A stretch of 64,000 nucleotides of DNA from JAQGMV01 sp963828715 (GTDB lineage Bacteria; Pseudomonadota; Gammaproteobacteria; Burkholderiales; SG8-41). A program made the translations under genes and the position numbers. Of this stretch, positions 56,176 through 64,000 are shown one piece after another (position 1 is the first letter of the stretch; the number at the start of each line of letters is the position of its first letter). The notes beneath the pieces were generated by a model. That model saw nothing but the letters and a program-made list of their open reading frames with translations. It ran no database searches and was not told the DNA's origin. Location: contig CAWHFX010000002.1 in the NCBI GenBank assembly GCA_963828715.1, positions 372,001 to 436,000 on the forward strand, read 5' to 3'.

Positions 56176-58322
56176 GTGCGACAGCGAACTTCCTTTCTCG
56201 TGGGCTGGGCGCGTTGTTCGCCCTTGCTCTGCTTGCACTGTGCGCTCAGGCATATGCACAGCCAAACGGCATCGAAGCGGTCAACATTTCATCGCAAGCC
56301 GCCGGCCGCGTGGTAGTGAAAGTGACGCTCAAAGAAGCGCCCACAACGCCGCCGGCCAGCTTCACGGTGGCGAACCCACCGCGCATCGCGCTTGACTTCG
56401 CCGACACGACGAACGCGATGGCCCGACCACTTCCCGATGTGACCGAAGGAGACCTACGCCGCGTCAACGTCGTGCAGGCCGGCGACCGCACCCGCATGGT
56501 CCTGGAGCTTGCGCGCCTGGTGCGCTACGAGACGAAGATCGAAGGCCGCACGGTATTGATAAACCTGGGCGCAACGGACGAACCCGTTGGGGCCGCGGCG
56601 ACAGCGCCCGCAACGGCAGCGCAGCAGTTTTCGGAGGCGCGACCGAATGACCGCCGCCACGCACTTCGCGACATCGATTTCCGTCGCGGCGGCGGCGGAG
56701 AAGGCCGGATCGTGGTCGATCTATCCGATCCGAACGTCGGGATCGACGTGCGCACGCAGGGTCGAGGCCTCGTAGTCGAGTTCGCCAATACCGCAGTCCC
56801 GCGCAACCTCGAACGTCGCCTCGACGTGACCGACTTCGGCACGCCAGTGCAGTTCGTCGAAGCGAATGGCCAGGCCGGCAACGCGCGCCTGTTCATACAA
56901 CCACGCGGAAACTGGGAACACTCTGCCTACCAGACCGACAATCGCTTCATCCTGGAAGTGAAGACAGTCGTTGAAGATCCCAACCGGCTGGTGCGGCCCG
57001 GCTATGTGGGAGAAAAGCTTTCGCTCAACTTCCAGAACGTCGAAGTGCGCGCGGTGCTGCAGGTGATCGCCGACTTTACCGGCCTGAACATCATCACCAG
57101 TGACACGGTGACCGGCAATCTGACGCTGCGGCTGCGCGACGTGCCCTGGGATCAGGCCCTCGACATCATTCTGCAGAGCAAGGGTCTCGATATGCGCAAG
57201 ACGGGCAACGTCGTATGGATCGCACCACGCGACGAGCTTGCCACGCGCGAGAAGCTCGCCCTCGAAAGCCAGGCGCAGATCGCCGAGCTCGAGCCGGTGC
57301 GCACCGAAACGTTCCAATTGAATTACCAGCGCGCTGACGCGTTCAGCAAAATCCTCACGGACGACAAACAGCGGATACTTTCCAAGCGCGGCAGCGCGGT
57401 GTGGGACCCGCGCACGAACACGATGTTCATCCAGGATATCCCGGCGAAGCTCGAAGAAATTCGCAAGCTCATCCGCAAGACGGACGTCCCGGTGCGTCAG
57501 GTCATGATCGAGTCGCGTATCGTCGAAGCGCTCGACACGTTCAGCCGCAACCTGGGCGTGCGCCTCGGTCGCACCGACCTCACACTGCTCAAGAACGGCG
57601 GCGTCCCGGGTGCGCAGATCGGCGGCAGCGGTCCGCGCGTGATGATCGGCGGGAATGTGCAAAGCATGGGCGTGCAAACCGGCCAGACGCCGGATTACGC
57701 GCAGAGCTTCGTGCCGGATTCGCTGAGCGTCAATCTGCCCGCGCAGGCGATCGCTGGTGCGCAGCCTGGCCTCTTCTCCTTCCTGCTATTCAACAATCAG
57801 GGCACGCGTTTCCTTAACCTCGAACTCTCGGCATTGCAGGCAGACGGTCGCGGCAAGGTGATCTCGAGCCCGCGCGTGATCACGGCGGATCAGGTCGAAG
57901 CGATGATCGAGCAGGGCACGGAGATCCCCTATCAGCAAGCAACTTCCAGCGGCGCCACCGCAGTTCAATTCAAGAAAGCCACGCTGTCGCTCAAGGTGAA
58001 GCCTCAGATCACCCCTGACGACAACGTGATCATGCATCTGAACGTGCACAAGGACAGCGTGGGCCAGCAGACGATCGGCGGCCCCGCTATCGACACGAAG
58101 CAGGTCATGACCGAAGTACTGGTCGAGAACGGCGGTACCGTCGTGATCGGCGGCATCTATACGCAGGACGAGCGCACCACGATCAACAAAGTCCCGGTAC
58201 TCGGCGATCTTCCGTACGTCGGGTTCCTGTTCAAGAACTCGCTCAAGTTCGACAACCGCAACGAGCTGCTGATTTTCGTGACACCGCGCATTCTCAAGGA
58301 AACCTTGCGCCTGGCTCCGTAG
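56172..58322 (+). CDS. pilQ: type IV pilus secretin PilQ
   Basis: Outer-membrane multimer through which the pilus exits, 716 residues. Signal peptide ends QAYAQ. Two AMIN domains follow (RVVVKVTLKEAPTTPPASFT and, around residue 160, a second). The secretin N0/N1 part has LNFQNVEVRAVLQVIADFTG; the secretin core has QVMIESRIVEALDTFSRNLG and GRGKVISSPRVITADQVEAM, and ends VPVLGDLPYVGFLFKN. Last pil gene, with 72 bases to aroK. Confidence 0.96.
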   Translation: MSATANFLSRGLGALFALALLALCAQAYAQPNGIEAVNISSQAAGRVVVKVTLKEAPTTPPASFTVANPPRIALDFADTTNAMARPLPDVTEGDLRRVNVVQAGDRTRMVLELARLVRYETKIEGRTVLINLGATDEPVGAAATAPATAAQQFSEARPNDRRHALRDIDFRRGGGGEGRIVVDLSDPNVGIDVRTQGRGLVVEFANTAVPRNLERRLDVTDFGTPVQFVEANGQAGNARLFIQPRGNWEHSAYQTDNRFILEVKTVVEDPNRLVRPGYVGEKLSLNFQNVEVRAVLQVIADFTGLNIITSDTVTGNLTLRLRDVPWDQALDIILQSKGLDMRKTGNVVWIAPRDELATREKLALESQAQIAELEPVRTETFQLNYQRADAFSKILTDDKQRILSKRGSAVWDPRTNTMFIQDIPAKLEEIRKLIRKTDVPVRQVMIESRIVEALDTFSRNLGVRLGRTDLTLLKNGGVPGAQIGGSGPRVMIGGNVQSMGVQTGQTPDYAQSFVPDSLSVNLPAQAIAGAQPGLFSFLLFNNQGTRFLNLELSALQADGRGKVISSPRVITADQVEAMIEQGTEIPYQQATSSGATAVQFKKATLSLKVKPQITPDDNVIMHLNVHKDSVGQQTIGGPAIDTKQVMTEVLVENGGTVVIGGIYTQDERTTINKVPVLGDLPYVGFLFKNSLKFDNRNELLIFVTPRILKETLRLAP

Positions 58323-58394
58323 TGGAATCGGCAGGTTCCGCGCAGCTCCGGCGTTTCACATCGGCGGGGAAGCGATTGGGCTAAAATCGCGGCG

Positions 58395-59006
58395 ATGAGC
58401 AGCGATCGCATGCCTGTCGCGGCAGAGCCCGGACGCACGGACAACATCTACCTGATCGGCTTGATGGGCGCCGGCAAGACGTCGGTGGGGAAGCTGCTCG
58501 CGCGCCGTCTCGGCAAGCGCTTCTTCGATTGCGATCTCGAGCTCGAACGCGTGACCGGCGTACGAGTGCCGGTGATATTCGAGATCGAGGGCGAGTCGGG
58601 CTTCCGATTGCGCGAAAGCCGCATGCTTGCGGAACTCACGCGCGATCGCGACATCGTGCTCGCCACCGGCGGCGGCGCGGTCTTGTCGCCTCACAACCGC
58701 GCATTGCTCGCAAGGCATGGCACTGTCGTCTACCTGCGCGCGACACCGCACGATCTATGGCAGCGCACTCGACATGACCGCAACCGTCCGCTGCTCCAGA
58801 CAGCGGACCCACTCGCAAAACTGGCCGCGCTCTACGCCGAGCGTGATCCGCTTTATCAGGCCATCGCCGACGTGATCGTGGATACCGGGCATCAGAGCGT
58901 AAGCAGCCTCGTCCACAGGCTCGAGCAGAAACTCACGCAGCGCGCGAGCTGCCAGCCGGTCGTCGTCGAAGAACCGTGCGCTGGCACCAAGACATGCGCA
59001 CCCTGA
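58395..59006 (+). CDS. aroK: shikimate kinase
   Basis: P-loop kinase of aromatic amino acid synthesis, 203 residues. Walker A GLMGAGKTSVGKLLARRLGK, shikimate-binding FFDCDLELERVTG (with the Asp), the glycine-rich ATGGGAVLSPHNRALL and the lid with RTRHDRNRPLLQ. The C-terminus is longer than in most relatives. Overlaps the start of aroB by 13 bases. Intact. Confidence 0.95.
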   Translation: MSSDRMPVAAEPGRTDNIYLIGLMGAGKTSVGKLLARRLGKRFFDCDLELERVTGVRVPVIFEIEGESGFRLRESRMLAELTRDRDIVLATGGGAVLSPHNRALLARHGTVVYLRATPHDLWQRTRHDRNRPLLQTADPLAKLAALYAERDPLYQAIADVIVDTGHQSVSSLVHRLEQKLTQRASCQPVVVEEPCAGTKTCAP

Positions 59007-60082
59007 CTGTCGCGCTCGGTGATCGCAGTTATCCGATCCACATCGGGCCGGGCCTGCTCGAGCGACCGGAGCTCCTGCTCGAGCACCTGGCACAGAAGCG
59101 CGTCGTGATCGTTACGAACGACGTCGTTGCTCCCCTGTATCTCGACGCGTTCGAAAAACGCCTTTCCGCGTCGGAAGTGCAGAGCATACGCATCGTGCTG
59201 CCCGATGGTGAGGATCACAAGAACTGGCATACGTTGAACACCATTCTCGATGCCATGCTAGAGAACCGCTGCGAGCGCCGGACCACGATCATCGCGCTGG
59301 GTGGAGGCGTCGTCGGTGACATCGCTGGTTTCGCTGCCGCGGTGTATCAACGCGGCATACCGTTTATCCAAGTACCCACGACACTGCTCGCGCAAGTGGA
59401 TTCCGCGGTCGGCGGCAAGACCGCGATCAACCATCCACTGGGCAAGAACATGATCGGGGCTTTCTATCAACCGCGCGTCGTCCTCGCCGACACGGATAGC
59501 CTCGCGACCCTTCCGCCGCGGGAGTTCTCGGCGGGTCTTGCCGAGGTGATCAAGTACGGCTTTATCCGGGACCCGGAGTTTCTCGATTGGCTCGACAGCC
59601 ACATGGATGCGCTCCTCGCGCGAGACGCCGAACCGCTCACGCATGCTATCGAACGTTCGTGCTGGAACAAGGCGGAAGTCGTCGCTTCGGACGAACGCGA
59701 AACGGGTGACATGCGCGCGCTGCTCAATTTCGGCCACACGTTCGGTCACGCGATAGAAGCCGGCACGGGCTACGGCACATGGCTTCATGGCGAGGCCGTG
59801 GCCATGGGCATGGTGCTCGCGGCGAAGCTCTCGCAGCGGCTCGGATTCCTTAGTGCCGCGGATGCAGACCGTGTCACCACCCTGCTCACGCGCGCACGCC
59901 TTCCGGTCCTCGCGCCCGATCTCGGTTTCGATCGGTACGTGGAGCTCATGGGCCACGACAAGAAGGTTCAGGGCGGCCGGCTCAAGTTCATCCTGCTGCG
60001 CAGCCTGGGTGATGCGTTCGTTGGAGAAGCGCCCGATTCGGCGCTCGCCGCGCTGCTCTCCGGTCCGGCCGTACATGCGTGA
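58994..60082 (+). CDS. aroB: 3-dehydroquinate synthase
   Basis: Converts DAHP to 3-dehydroquinate with transient NAD use, 362 residues. NAD site GGGVVGDIAGFAAAVYQRG; active site FIQVPTTLLAQVDSAVGGKT and KNMIGAFYQPRVVLAD; metal His in LLNFGHTFGHAIEAGTG and WLHGEAVAMGMVLAA. ATG at 58994 fits the family start (MRTLTVALGDRSYPI); a GTG at 58976 would add six residues. Overlaps dgt by eight bases. Confidence 0.95.
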   Translation: MRTLTVALGDRSYPIHIGPGLLERPELLLEHLAQKRVVIVTNDVVAPLYLDAFEKRLSASEVQSIRIVLPDGEDHKNWHTLNTILDAMLENRCERRTTIIALGGGVVGDIAGFAAAVYQRGIPFIQVPTTLLAQVDSAVGGKTAINHPLGKNMIGAFYQPRVVLADTDSLATLPPREFSAGLAEVIKYGFIRDPEFLDWLDSHMDALLARDAEPLTHAIERSCWNKAEVVASDERETGDMRALLNFGHTFGHAIEAGTGYGTWLHGEAVAMGMVLAAKLSQRLGFLSAADADRVTTLLTRARLPVLAPDLGFDRYVELMGHDKKVQGGRLKFILLRSLGDAFVGEAPDSALAALLSGPAVHA

Positions 60083-61202
60083 CCACGGCCGCGCCCCGTA
60101 CGCGGCGGATCCTGAACGCAGCCGCGGGCGAGGGCACCTCGAACGCCCGCCGCGTGAGCGCAGCGAATATCAGCGCGATCGGGATCGCATCATCCACTCC
60201 ACCGCGTTCCGACGGCTGGAATACAAGACGCAGGTCTTCGTCAATCACGAAGGCGACCTGTTCCGCACGCGCCTCACGCACAGTCTCGAAGTGGCCCAGC
60301 TCAGCCGGTCCGTCGCGCGCAGCCTATGGCTCGACGAGGACCTCACGGAGGCCATTGCGCTCGCGCATGACCTCGGTCATACGCCGTTCGGCCATTCCGG
60401 CCAGGACGCGCTGAACGCGTGCATGAAGCCCTACGGCGGCTTCGAGCACAATCTGCAGAGCCTGCGCGTGGTCGATGTGCTCGAGCAGCGCTACGGCGCG
60501 TTCGACGGGCTCAATCTCACGTTCGAAACGCGCGAAGGCATCCTCAAGCACTGTTCGGTTCGCAACGCACGCGAGCTTGGCGACGTCGGCGAGCGCTTTC
60601 TCGCCAAACGGCGTCCGTCGCTCGAAGCACAGATCGCCAACGTCGCCGACGAGATCGCCTATAACAATCATGACGTCGACGACGGCCTGCGTTCGGGGCT
60701 GCTCGAGCTCGAGCAGTTGAGTGAAGTCGCGATTTTCAAGCGCCACATGGAAGTCGCCCTGAATGAATTCCCGAACCTTACCGGCAGGCGCCTGATTCAC
60801 GAGACCGTGCGGCGCATGATCGATACCCTGGTGACAGACCTGATCGAGTCGAGCGCCGCGATGATCAGAATGGCTGCCCCTTGCGACCTCGAAGCGGTAC
60901 GAGACGCTCCGGAGTTGATCGGTTTCAGCGAGCACATCCGTGAACAGCAACTCGAGCTGAAGCGCTTCCTTCATCAGAATCTGTATCTTCACTTCCGCGT
61001 TGCGCGTATGAGCAGCAAGGCGCGACGGATCGTGACTGAGCTTTTCAATGCGTTTCTGCAAGAGCCGGACTTGCTGCCGCCTGAATTTCAACTGCGAGCT
61101 GCAGACAACAAGCCACGCGCGATCGCTGATTACATCGCTGGCATGACTGATCGCTACGCCATGATCGAGCACCGCCGGCTCTTCGCAGTGGAGGCGGTTT
61201 AG
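60075..61202 (+). CDS. dgt: deoxyguanosinetriphosphate triphosphohydrolase-like protein (HD domain)
   Basis: Metal-dependent HD-domain hydrolase, 375 residues, expected to cleave dNTPs to nucleoside and triphosphate. RDRIIHSTAFRRLEYKTQVF, first metal His in FRTRLTHSLEVAQLSR, the HD pair in AIALAHDLGHTPFGHSG, and IANVADEIAYNNHDVDDGLR with the last ligand. It belongs to the shorter dGTPase-like branch; substrate range is untested. Start at 60075 overlaps aroB. Confidence 0.92.
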   Translation: MRDHGRAPYAADPERSRGRGHLERPPRERSEYQRDRDRIIHSTAFRRLEYKTQVFVNHEGDLFRTRLTHSLEVAQLSRSVARSLWLDEDLTEAIALAHDLGHTPFGHSGQDALNACMKPYGGFEHNLQSLRVVDVLEQRYGAFDGLNLTFETREGILKHCSVRNARELGDVGERFLAKRRPSLEAQIANVADEIAYNNHDVDDGLRSGLLELEQLSEVAIFKRHMEVALNEFPNLTGRRLIHETVRRMIDTLVTDLIESSAAMIRMAAPCDLEAVRDAPELIGFSEHIREQQLELKRFLHQNLYLHFRVARMSSKARRIVTELFNAFLQEPDLLPPEFQLRAADNKPRAIADYIAGMTDRYAMIEHRRLFAVEAV

Positions 61203-61265
61203 GGCGCTGCGGCGGCGTGGTCGGCCGGATTTTTATTGAAGTAACCCTTTGAACTAGGTAGACTT

Positions 61266-61290
61266 AACGGGTTTCACCCCGTTTTCCCAC
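61266..61290 (+). terminator. weak putative terminator after dgt
   Basis: AACGGG (61267-61272) pairs with CCCGTT (61279-61284) and is followed by TT then C. Short stem and poor T run; it may separate aroK-aroB-dgt from gltB. Confidence 0.35.
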
Positions 61291-61368
61291 CTGTTCTCTC
61301 AAGCGGCGCTTCCGCACCGCAGCAAGATGCCGGCAGGAGCACGGGGCCACCTTTTTTGGAGAATCCCC

Positions 61369-64000
61369 GTGAACGGTCCCGGTCTGCCGCAGCCCCAGGG
61401 TCTCTACCATCCCTCTAACGAGCACGATGCGTGCGGCGTCGGCTTTGTTGCGAATATCAAAGGCAAGAAGAGCCACGGGATCGTTCAGCAGGGACTCCAG
61501 ATCCTGCGCAATCTCACCCACCGCGGCGCGGTCGGCGCCGATCCGCTGGCGGGAGACGGCGCCGGCATCCTGATCCAGATTCCCGATCGGCTGTTTCGCG
61601 AGGAAATGGCCCGCCAGGGCGTTCACCTCCCGCCGGTCGGACAGTACGGCGTCGGCATGGTCTTCCTGCCGAAGGAGCCGGCCTCCCGTCTCGCCTGCGA
61701 ATACGAGATCGAGCGCGCCATCAAGGACGAGGGGCAGAGTCTACTCGGCTGGCGGGACGTCCCGTGCGACCAGACGGGTCTCGGCGAGTCGGTGAAGCGG
61801 CGCGAGCCCGTGATCCGGCAGGTTTTTATCGGCCGCGGTAAGGGCGTAACGGTCACGGACGCGCTGGAACGCAAGCTGTACATCATTCGCAAGGCATCCG
61901 GCCATGCCATTCAGGCGCTGAAGCTCGCCCACGGCAAGGAGTTCTATGTGCCGTCGATGTCCGCGCGCACCGTGGTTTACAAGGGCATGCTGCTCGCGCA
62001 CCAGGTCGGGACCTACTACAAGGATCTTCAGGACGAGCGCGTCACTTCCGCGCTCGCGCTCGTGCACCAGCGCTTCTCGACAAATACGTTCCCGACGTGG
62101 GACCTTGCGCATCCCTTCCGCCTGATCGCCCACAACGGCGAGATCAACACACTGCGCGGCAACGTGAACTGGATTCGCGCGCGTCAGGGCGCTATTTCGA
62201 GCCCCATTCTCGGCCGCGATCTCGACAAGGTATGGCCGCTCATTTACCAGGGGCAGTCGGATTCGGCTTCCTTCGACAACGCGCTGGAACTGCTCGTCAT
62301 GAGCGGCTACTCGGTCGCCCATGCGGTGATGATGATGATCCCCGAGGCGTGGGAACAGCACACCTTGATGGACCCGGCACGCCGCGCGTTCTACGAATAC
62401 CACGCCGCGATGATGGAGCCATGGGACGGCCCGGCTTCGATCGCGTTCACCGACGGACGGCAGATCGGCGCAACGCTCGACCGCAATGGCTTGCGGCCCT
62501 CGCGCTATATCGTCACTGACGATGACCTCGTTGTCATGGGCTCAGAGTGCGGCTGTCTGCCTATTCCCGAGGAGCGCATCGTCAAGAAGTGGCGCCTTCA
62601 GCCCGGGAAAATGTTTCTCGTCGATCTCGAAAAGGGACGGATCATCGACGATCGCGAGCTGAAAGAAAGCCTCGCTTCGGCGCGTCCCTATGCGGAATGG
62701 ATCGATCGCATACGCATCAAGCTCGATGACCTGCCGGCGCCCTCCGAGCGGAGGCCGGTCGCGAATGAATGTCTGCTCGACCTGCAGCAGGCCTTTGCGT
62801 ACACGCAGGAAGACATCAAGTTCCTGATGTCGCCGATGGCGATGAACGGCGAAGAGCCGGTCGGCTCGATGGGCAACGATTCGCCGCTCGCCGTGCTTTC
62901 GAACAAGGACAAGACGCTCTACCACTATTTCAAACAGCTCTTCGCGCAGGTCACTAATCCACCGATCGATCCGATCCGCGAAGAGCTCGTGACGAGCCTC
63001 GTCTCGTTCATCGGCCCGAAACCGAACCTGCTGGGCGTCGACGAAATGAACCCGCCTCTGCGGCTGGAGGTCTCGCAGCCCGTGCTCAATTTCGAGCAGA
63101 TGGAGACGATCCGACACATCGAGCGCTACACGGATGGCAAGTTCAGGTCGTTCGAGCTGGACATCACATACCCGCTCGCCTGGGGCAATGAAGCAATCGA
63201 GGCACGTTTAGCGAGCCTCGCCGCGCAGGCCGAAGATGCAGTGCGTGCCGGGTATTCGATCATCATCATCTCCGATCGCAAGGTTCATCGCGACCAGGTC
63301 GCGATCCCGGCGCTGCTGGCATTGTCCGCCATCCACCATCACCTCGTGAACCGCGGCCTGCGTACGTCCACGGGATTGGTCGTCGAGACCGGGTCCGCGC
63401 GTGAAGTACACCATTTCGCTCTGCTCGGCGGCTACGGCGCGGAAGCGGTTCATCCGTATCTCGCGTTCGACACGCTCACCAATGTCGCCGATAACAGATT
63501 GCTGGGCAGTGACGTCGACGGCGTTAAGGCGTGCAAGAACTTCACTAAAGCGGTCGGCAAGGGCCTGAAGAAGGTGATGTCCAAGATGGGCATTTCGACC
63601 TACATGTCGTACACCGGCGCGCAGATCTTCGAGGCCGTCGGACTGTCGCGTGCGCTGGTCGAGAAGTACTTCTCGGGCACGACGTCAAACGTGCAAGGCA
63701 TCGGGGTGTTCGAAGTCGCCGAAGAAGCCATTCGCGTGCACCGCCGTGCGTTCGGCAACGATGCCGTACTGGCGGACGCACTCGATCCCGGCGGCGAGTA
63801 TGCCTGGCGCGTGCGCGGCGAAGACCATATGTGGACGCCGGACGCGATTGCGAAACTCCAACATGCGGCACGCGCAGCGAGTTACTCCACGTTCAAAGAG
63901 TACTCGCAGATCATCAATGATCAGTCGCGTCGTCACATGACGTTCCGCGGTCTGTTCGAGTTCCGCTTCGACCGCTGCACGCCGGTGTCGCTCGAGGAGG
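61369..64000 (+). CDS. gltB: glutamate synthase (NADPH) large subunit, 3' truncated by the window
   Basis: Makes glutamate from glutamine and 2-oxoglutarate. GTG at 61369 with GGAG eight bases upstream; codons before it do not match the family. The first 877 codons are seen without a break. After a short propeptide the catalytic Cys lies in NEHDACGVGFVANIKG (class II amidotransferase); the block HQRFSTNTFPTWDLAHPFR and HNGEINTLRGNVNWIRARQG follow. The central domain includes LMSPMAMNGEEPVGSMGND and SYTGAQIFEAVGLSR. The FMN-binding and 3Fe-4S parts lie beyond the window. Confidence 0.95.
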   Translation, partial: MNGPGLPQPQGLYHPSNEHDACGVGFVANIKGKKSHGIVQQGLQILRNLTHRGAVGADPLAGDGAGILIQIPDRLFREEMARQGVHLPPVGQYGVGMVFLPKEPASRLACEYEIERAIKDEGQSLLGWRDVPCDQTGLGESVKRREPVIRQVFIGRGKGVTVTDALERKLYIIRKASGHAIQALKLAHGKEFYVPSMSARTVVYKGMLLAHQVGTYYKDLQDERVTSALALVHQRFSTNTFPTWDLAHPFRLIAHNGEINTLRGNVNWIRARQGAISSPILGRDLDKVWPLIYQGQSDSASFDNALELLVMSGYSVAHAVMMMIPEAWEQHTLMDPARRAFYEYHAAMMEPWDGPASIAFTDGRQIGATLDRNGLRPSRYIVTDDDLVVMGSECGCLPIPEERIVKKWRLQPGKMFLVDLEKGRIIDDRELKESLASARPYAEWIDRIRIKLDDLPAPSERRPVANECLLDLQQAFAYTQEDIKFLMSPMAMNGEEPVGSMGNDSPLAVLSNKDKTLYHYFKQLFAQVTNPPIDPIREELVTSLVSFIGPKPNLLGVDEMNPPLRLEVSQPVLNFEQMETIRHIERYTDGKFRSFELDITYPLAWGNEAIEARLASLAAQAEDAVRAGYSIIIISDRKVHRDQVAIPALLALSAIHHHLVNRGLRTSTGLVVETGSAREVHHFALLGGYGAEAVHPYLAFDTLTNVADNRLLGSDVDGVKACKNFTKAVGKGLKKVMSKMGISTYMSYTGAQIFEAVGLSRALVEKYFSGTTSNVQGIGVFEVAEEAIRVHRRAFGNDAVLADALDPGGEYAWRVRGEDHMWTPDAIAKLQHAARAASYSTFKEYSQIINDQSRRHMTFRGLFEFRFDRCTPVSLEE

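Overview
This is a GC-rich chromosomal segment of a betaproteobacterium. The evidence is gene order and protein type: lptD-surA-pdxA-rsmA with divergent amgK-murU, mrcA next to pilMNOPQ-aroK-aroB-dgt-gltB, dusB-fis-purH-purD-hemF, rubredoxin next to thiD-thiE-hemL, a diheme c4-like cytochrome next to engB-hemB, and a PA2778/PA2779-type pair. Almost everything is chromosomal housekeeping. No prophage, complete insertion sequence, CRISPR array or rRNA operon was seen.

Layout. 0-10.6 kb: the end of dacB, a translationally coupled recG-ubiC-ubiA-ubiD operon (ubiquinone head-group synthesis), a small TPR protein, two coupled acyl-CoA dehydrogenases and the PA2779/PA2778-like pair. 10.6-17.4 kb: a gene-poor accessory stretch ending at the 3' end of a tRNA-Ala, with hypothetical proteins, a fatty acid desaturase, a hemerythrin, a LapA-domain protein and several genes present only as fragments. 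17.5-28.3 kb: lgt, ilvD, a bacterial voltage-gated cation channel, a DUF255/thioredoxin-fold protein, a small cytochrome c and a LivKHMGF-type ABC importer. 28.4-38 kb, all on the minus strand: heme (hemF), purine (purD, purH), fis-dusB, a UbiH-type hydroxylase with pepP, and the peptidoglycan-recycling pair murU/amgK. 38-50.7 kb: lptD-surA-pdxA-rsmA, gloA, rubredoxin, thiD-thiE-hemL, a c4-like cytochrome, engB, hemB and a nucleotidyltransferase-like gene. 50.7-64 kb: mrcA, the type IV pilus operon pilMNOPQ, aroK-aroB-dgt and the first part of gltB.

Sequence quality. Many housekeeping genes carry single-base frameshifts that are repaired by skipping or adding one base. They are concentrated at 36.6-37.5 kb and 43.8-50.3 kb, while 17.5-25.2 kb and 50.7-64 kb show none. 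Because the affected genes (engB, hemB, hemL, lptD, recG) are normally indispensable or strongly conserved, I read most of these as sequencing or assembly errors. Genes are given as their full repaired extent with the breaks noted.

The least expected signals are non-coding or fine-scale: a run of four adjacent hairpins between engB and hemB that, read on the minus strand, has C-rich loops (one with CTCCTCCC) and ends in an intrinsic terminator, a candidate anti-Shine-Dalgarno small RNA; an intrinsic terminator embedded in the signal-peptide codons of the PA2778-like gene; a structured, terminator-ended element before a small hypothetical gene; a channel with the filter TLEGWVD, which suggests calcium rather than sodium selectivity; and a short hairpin repeat present near the surA and rsmA ends.
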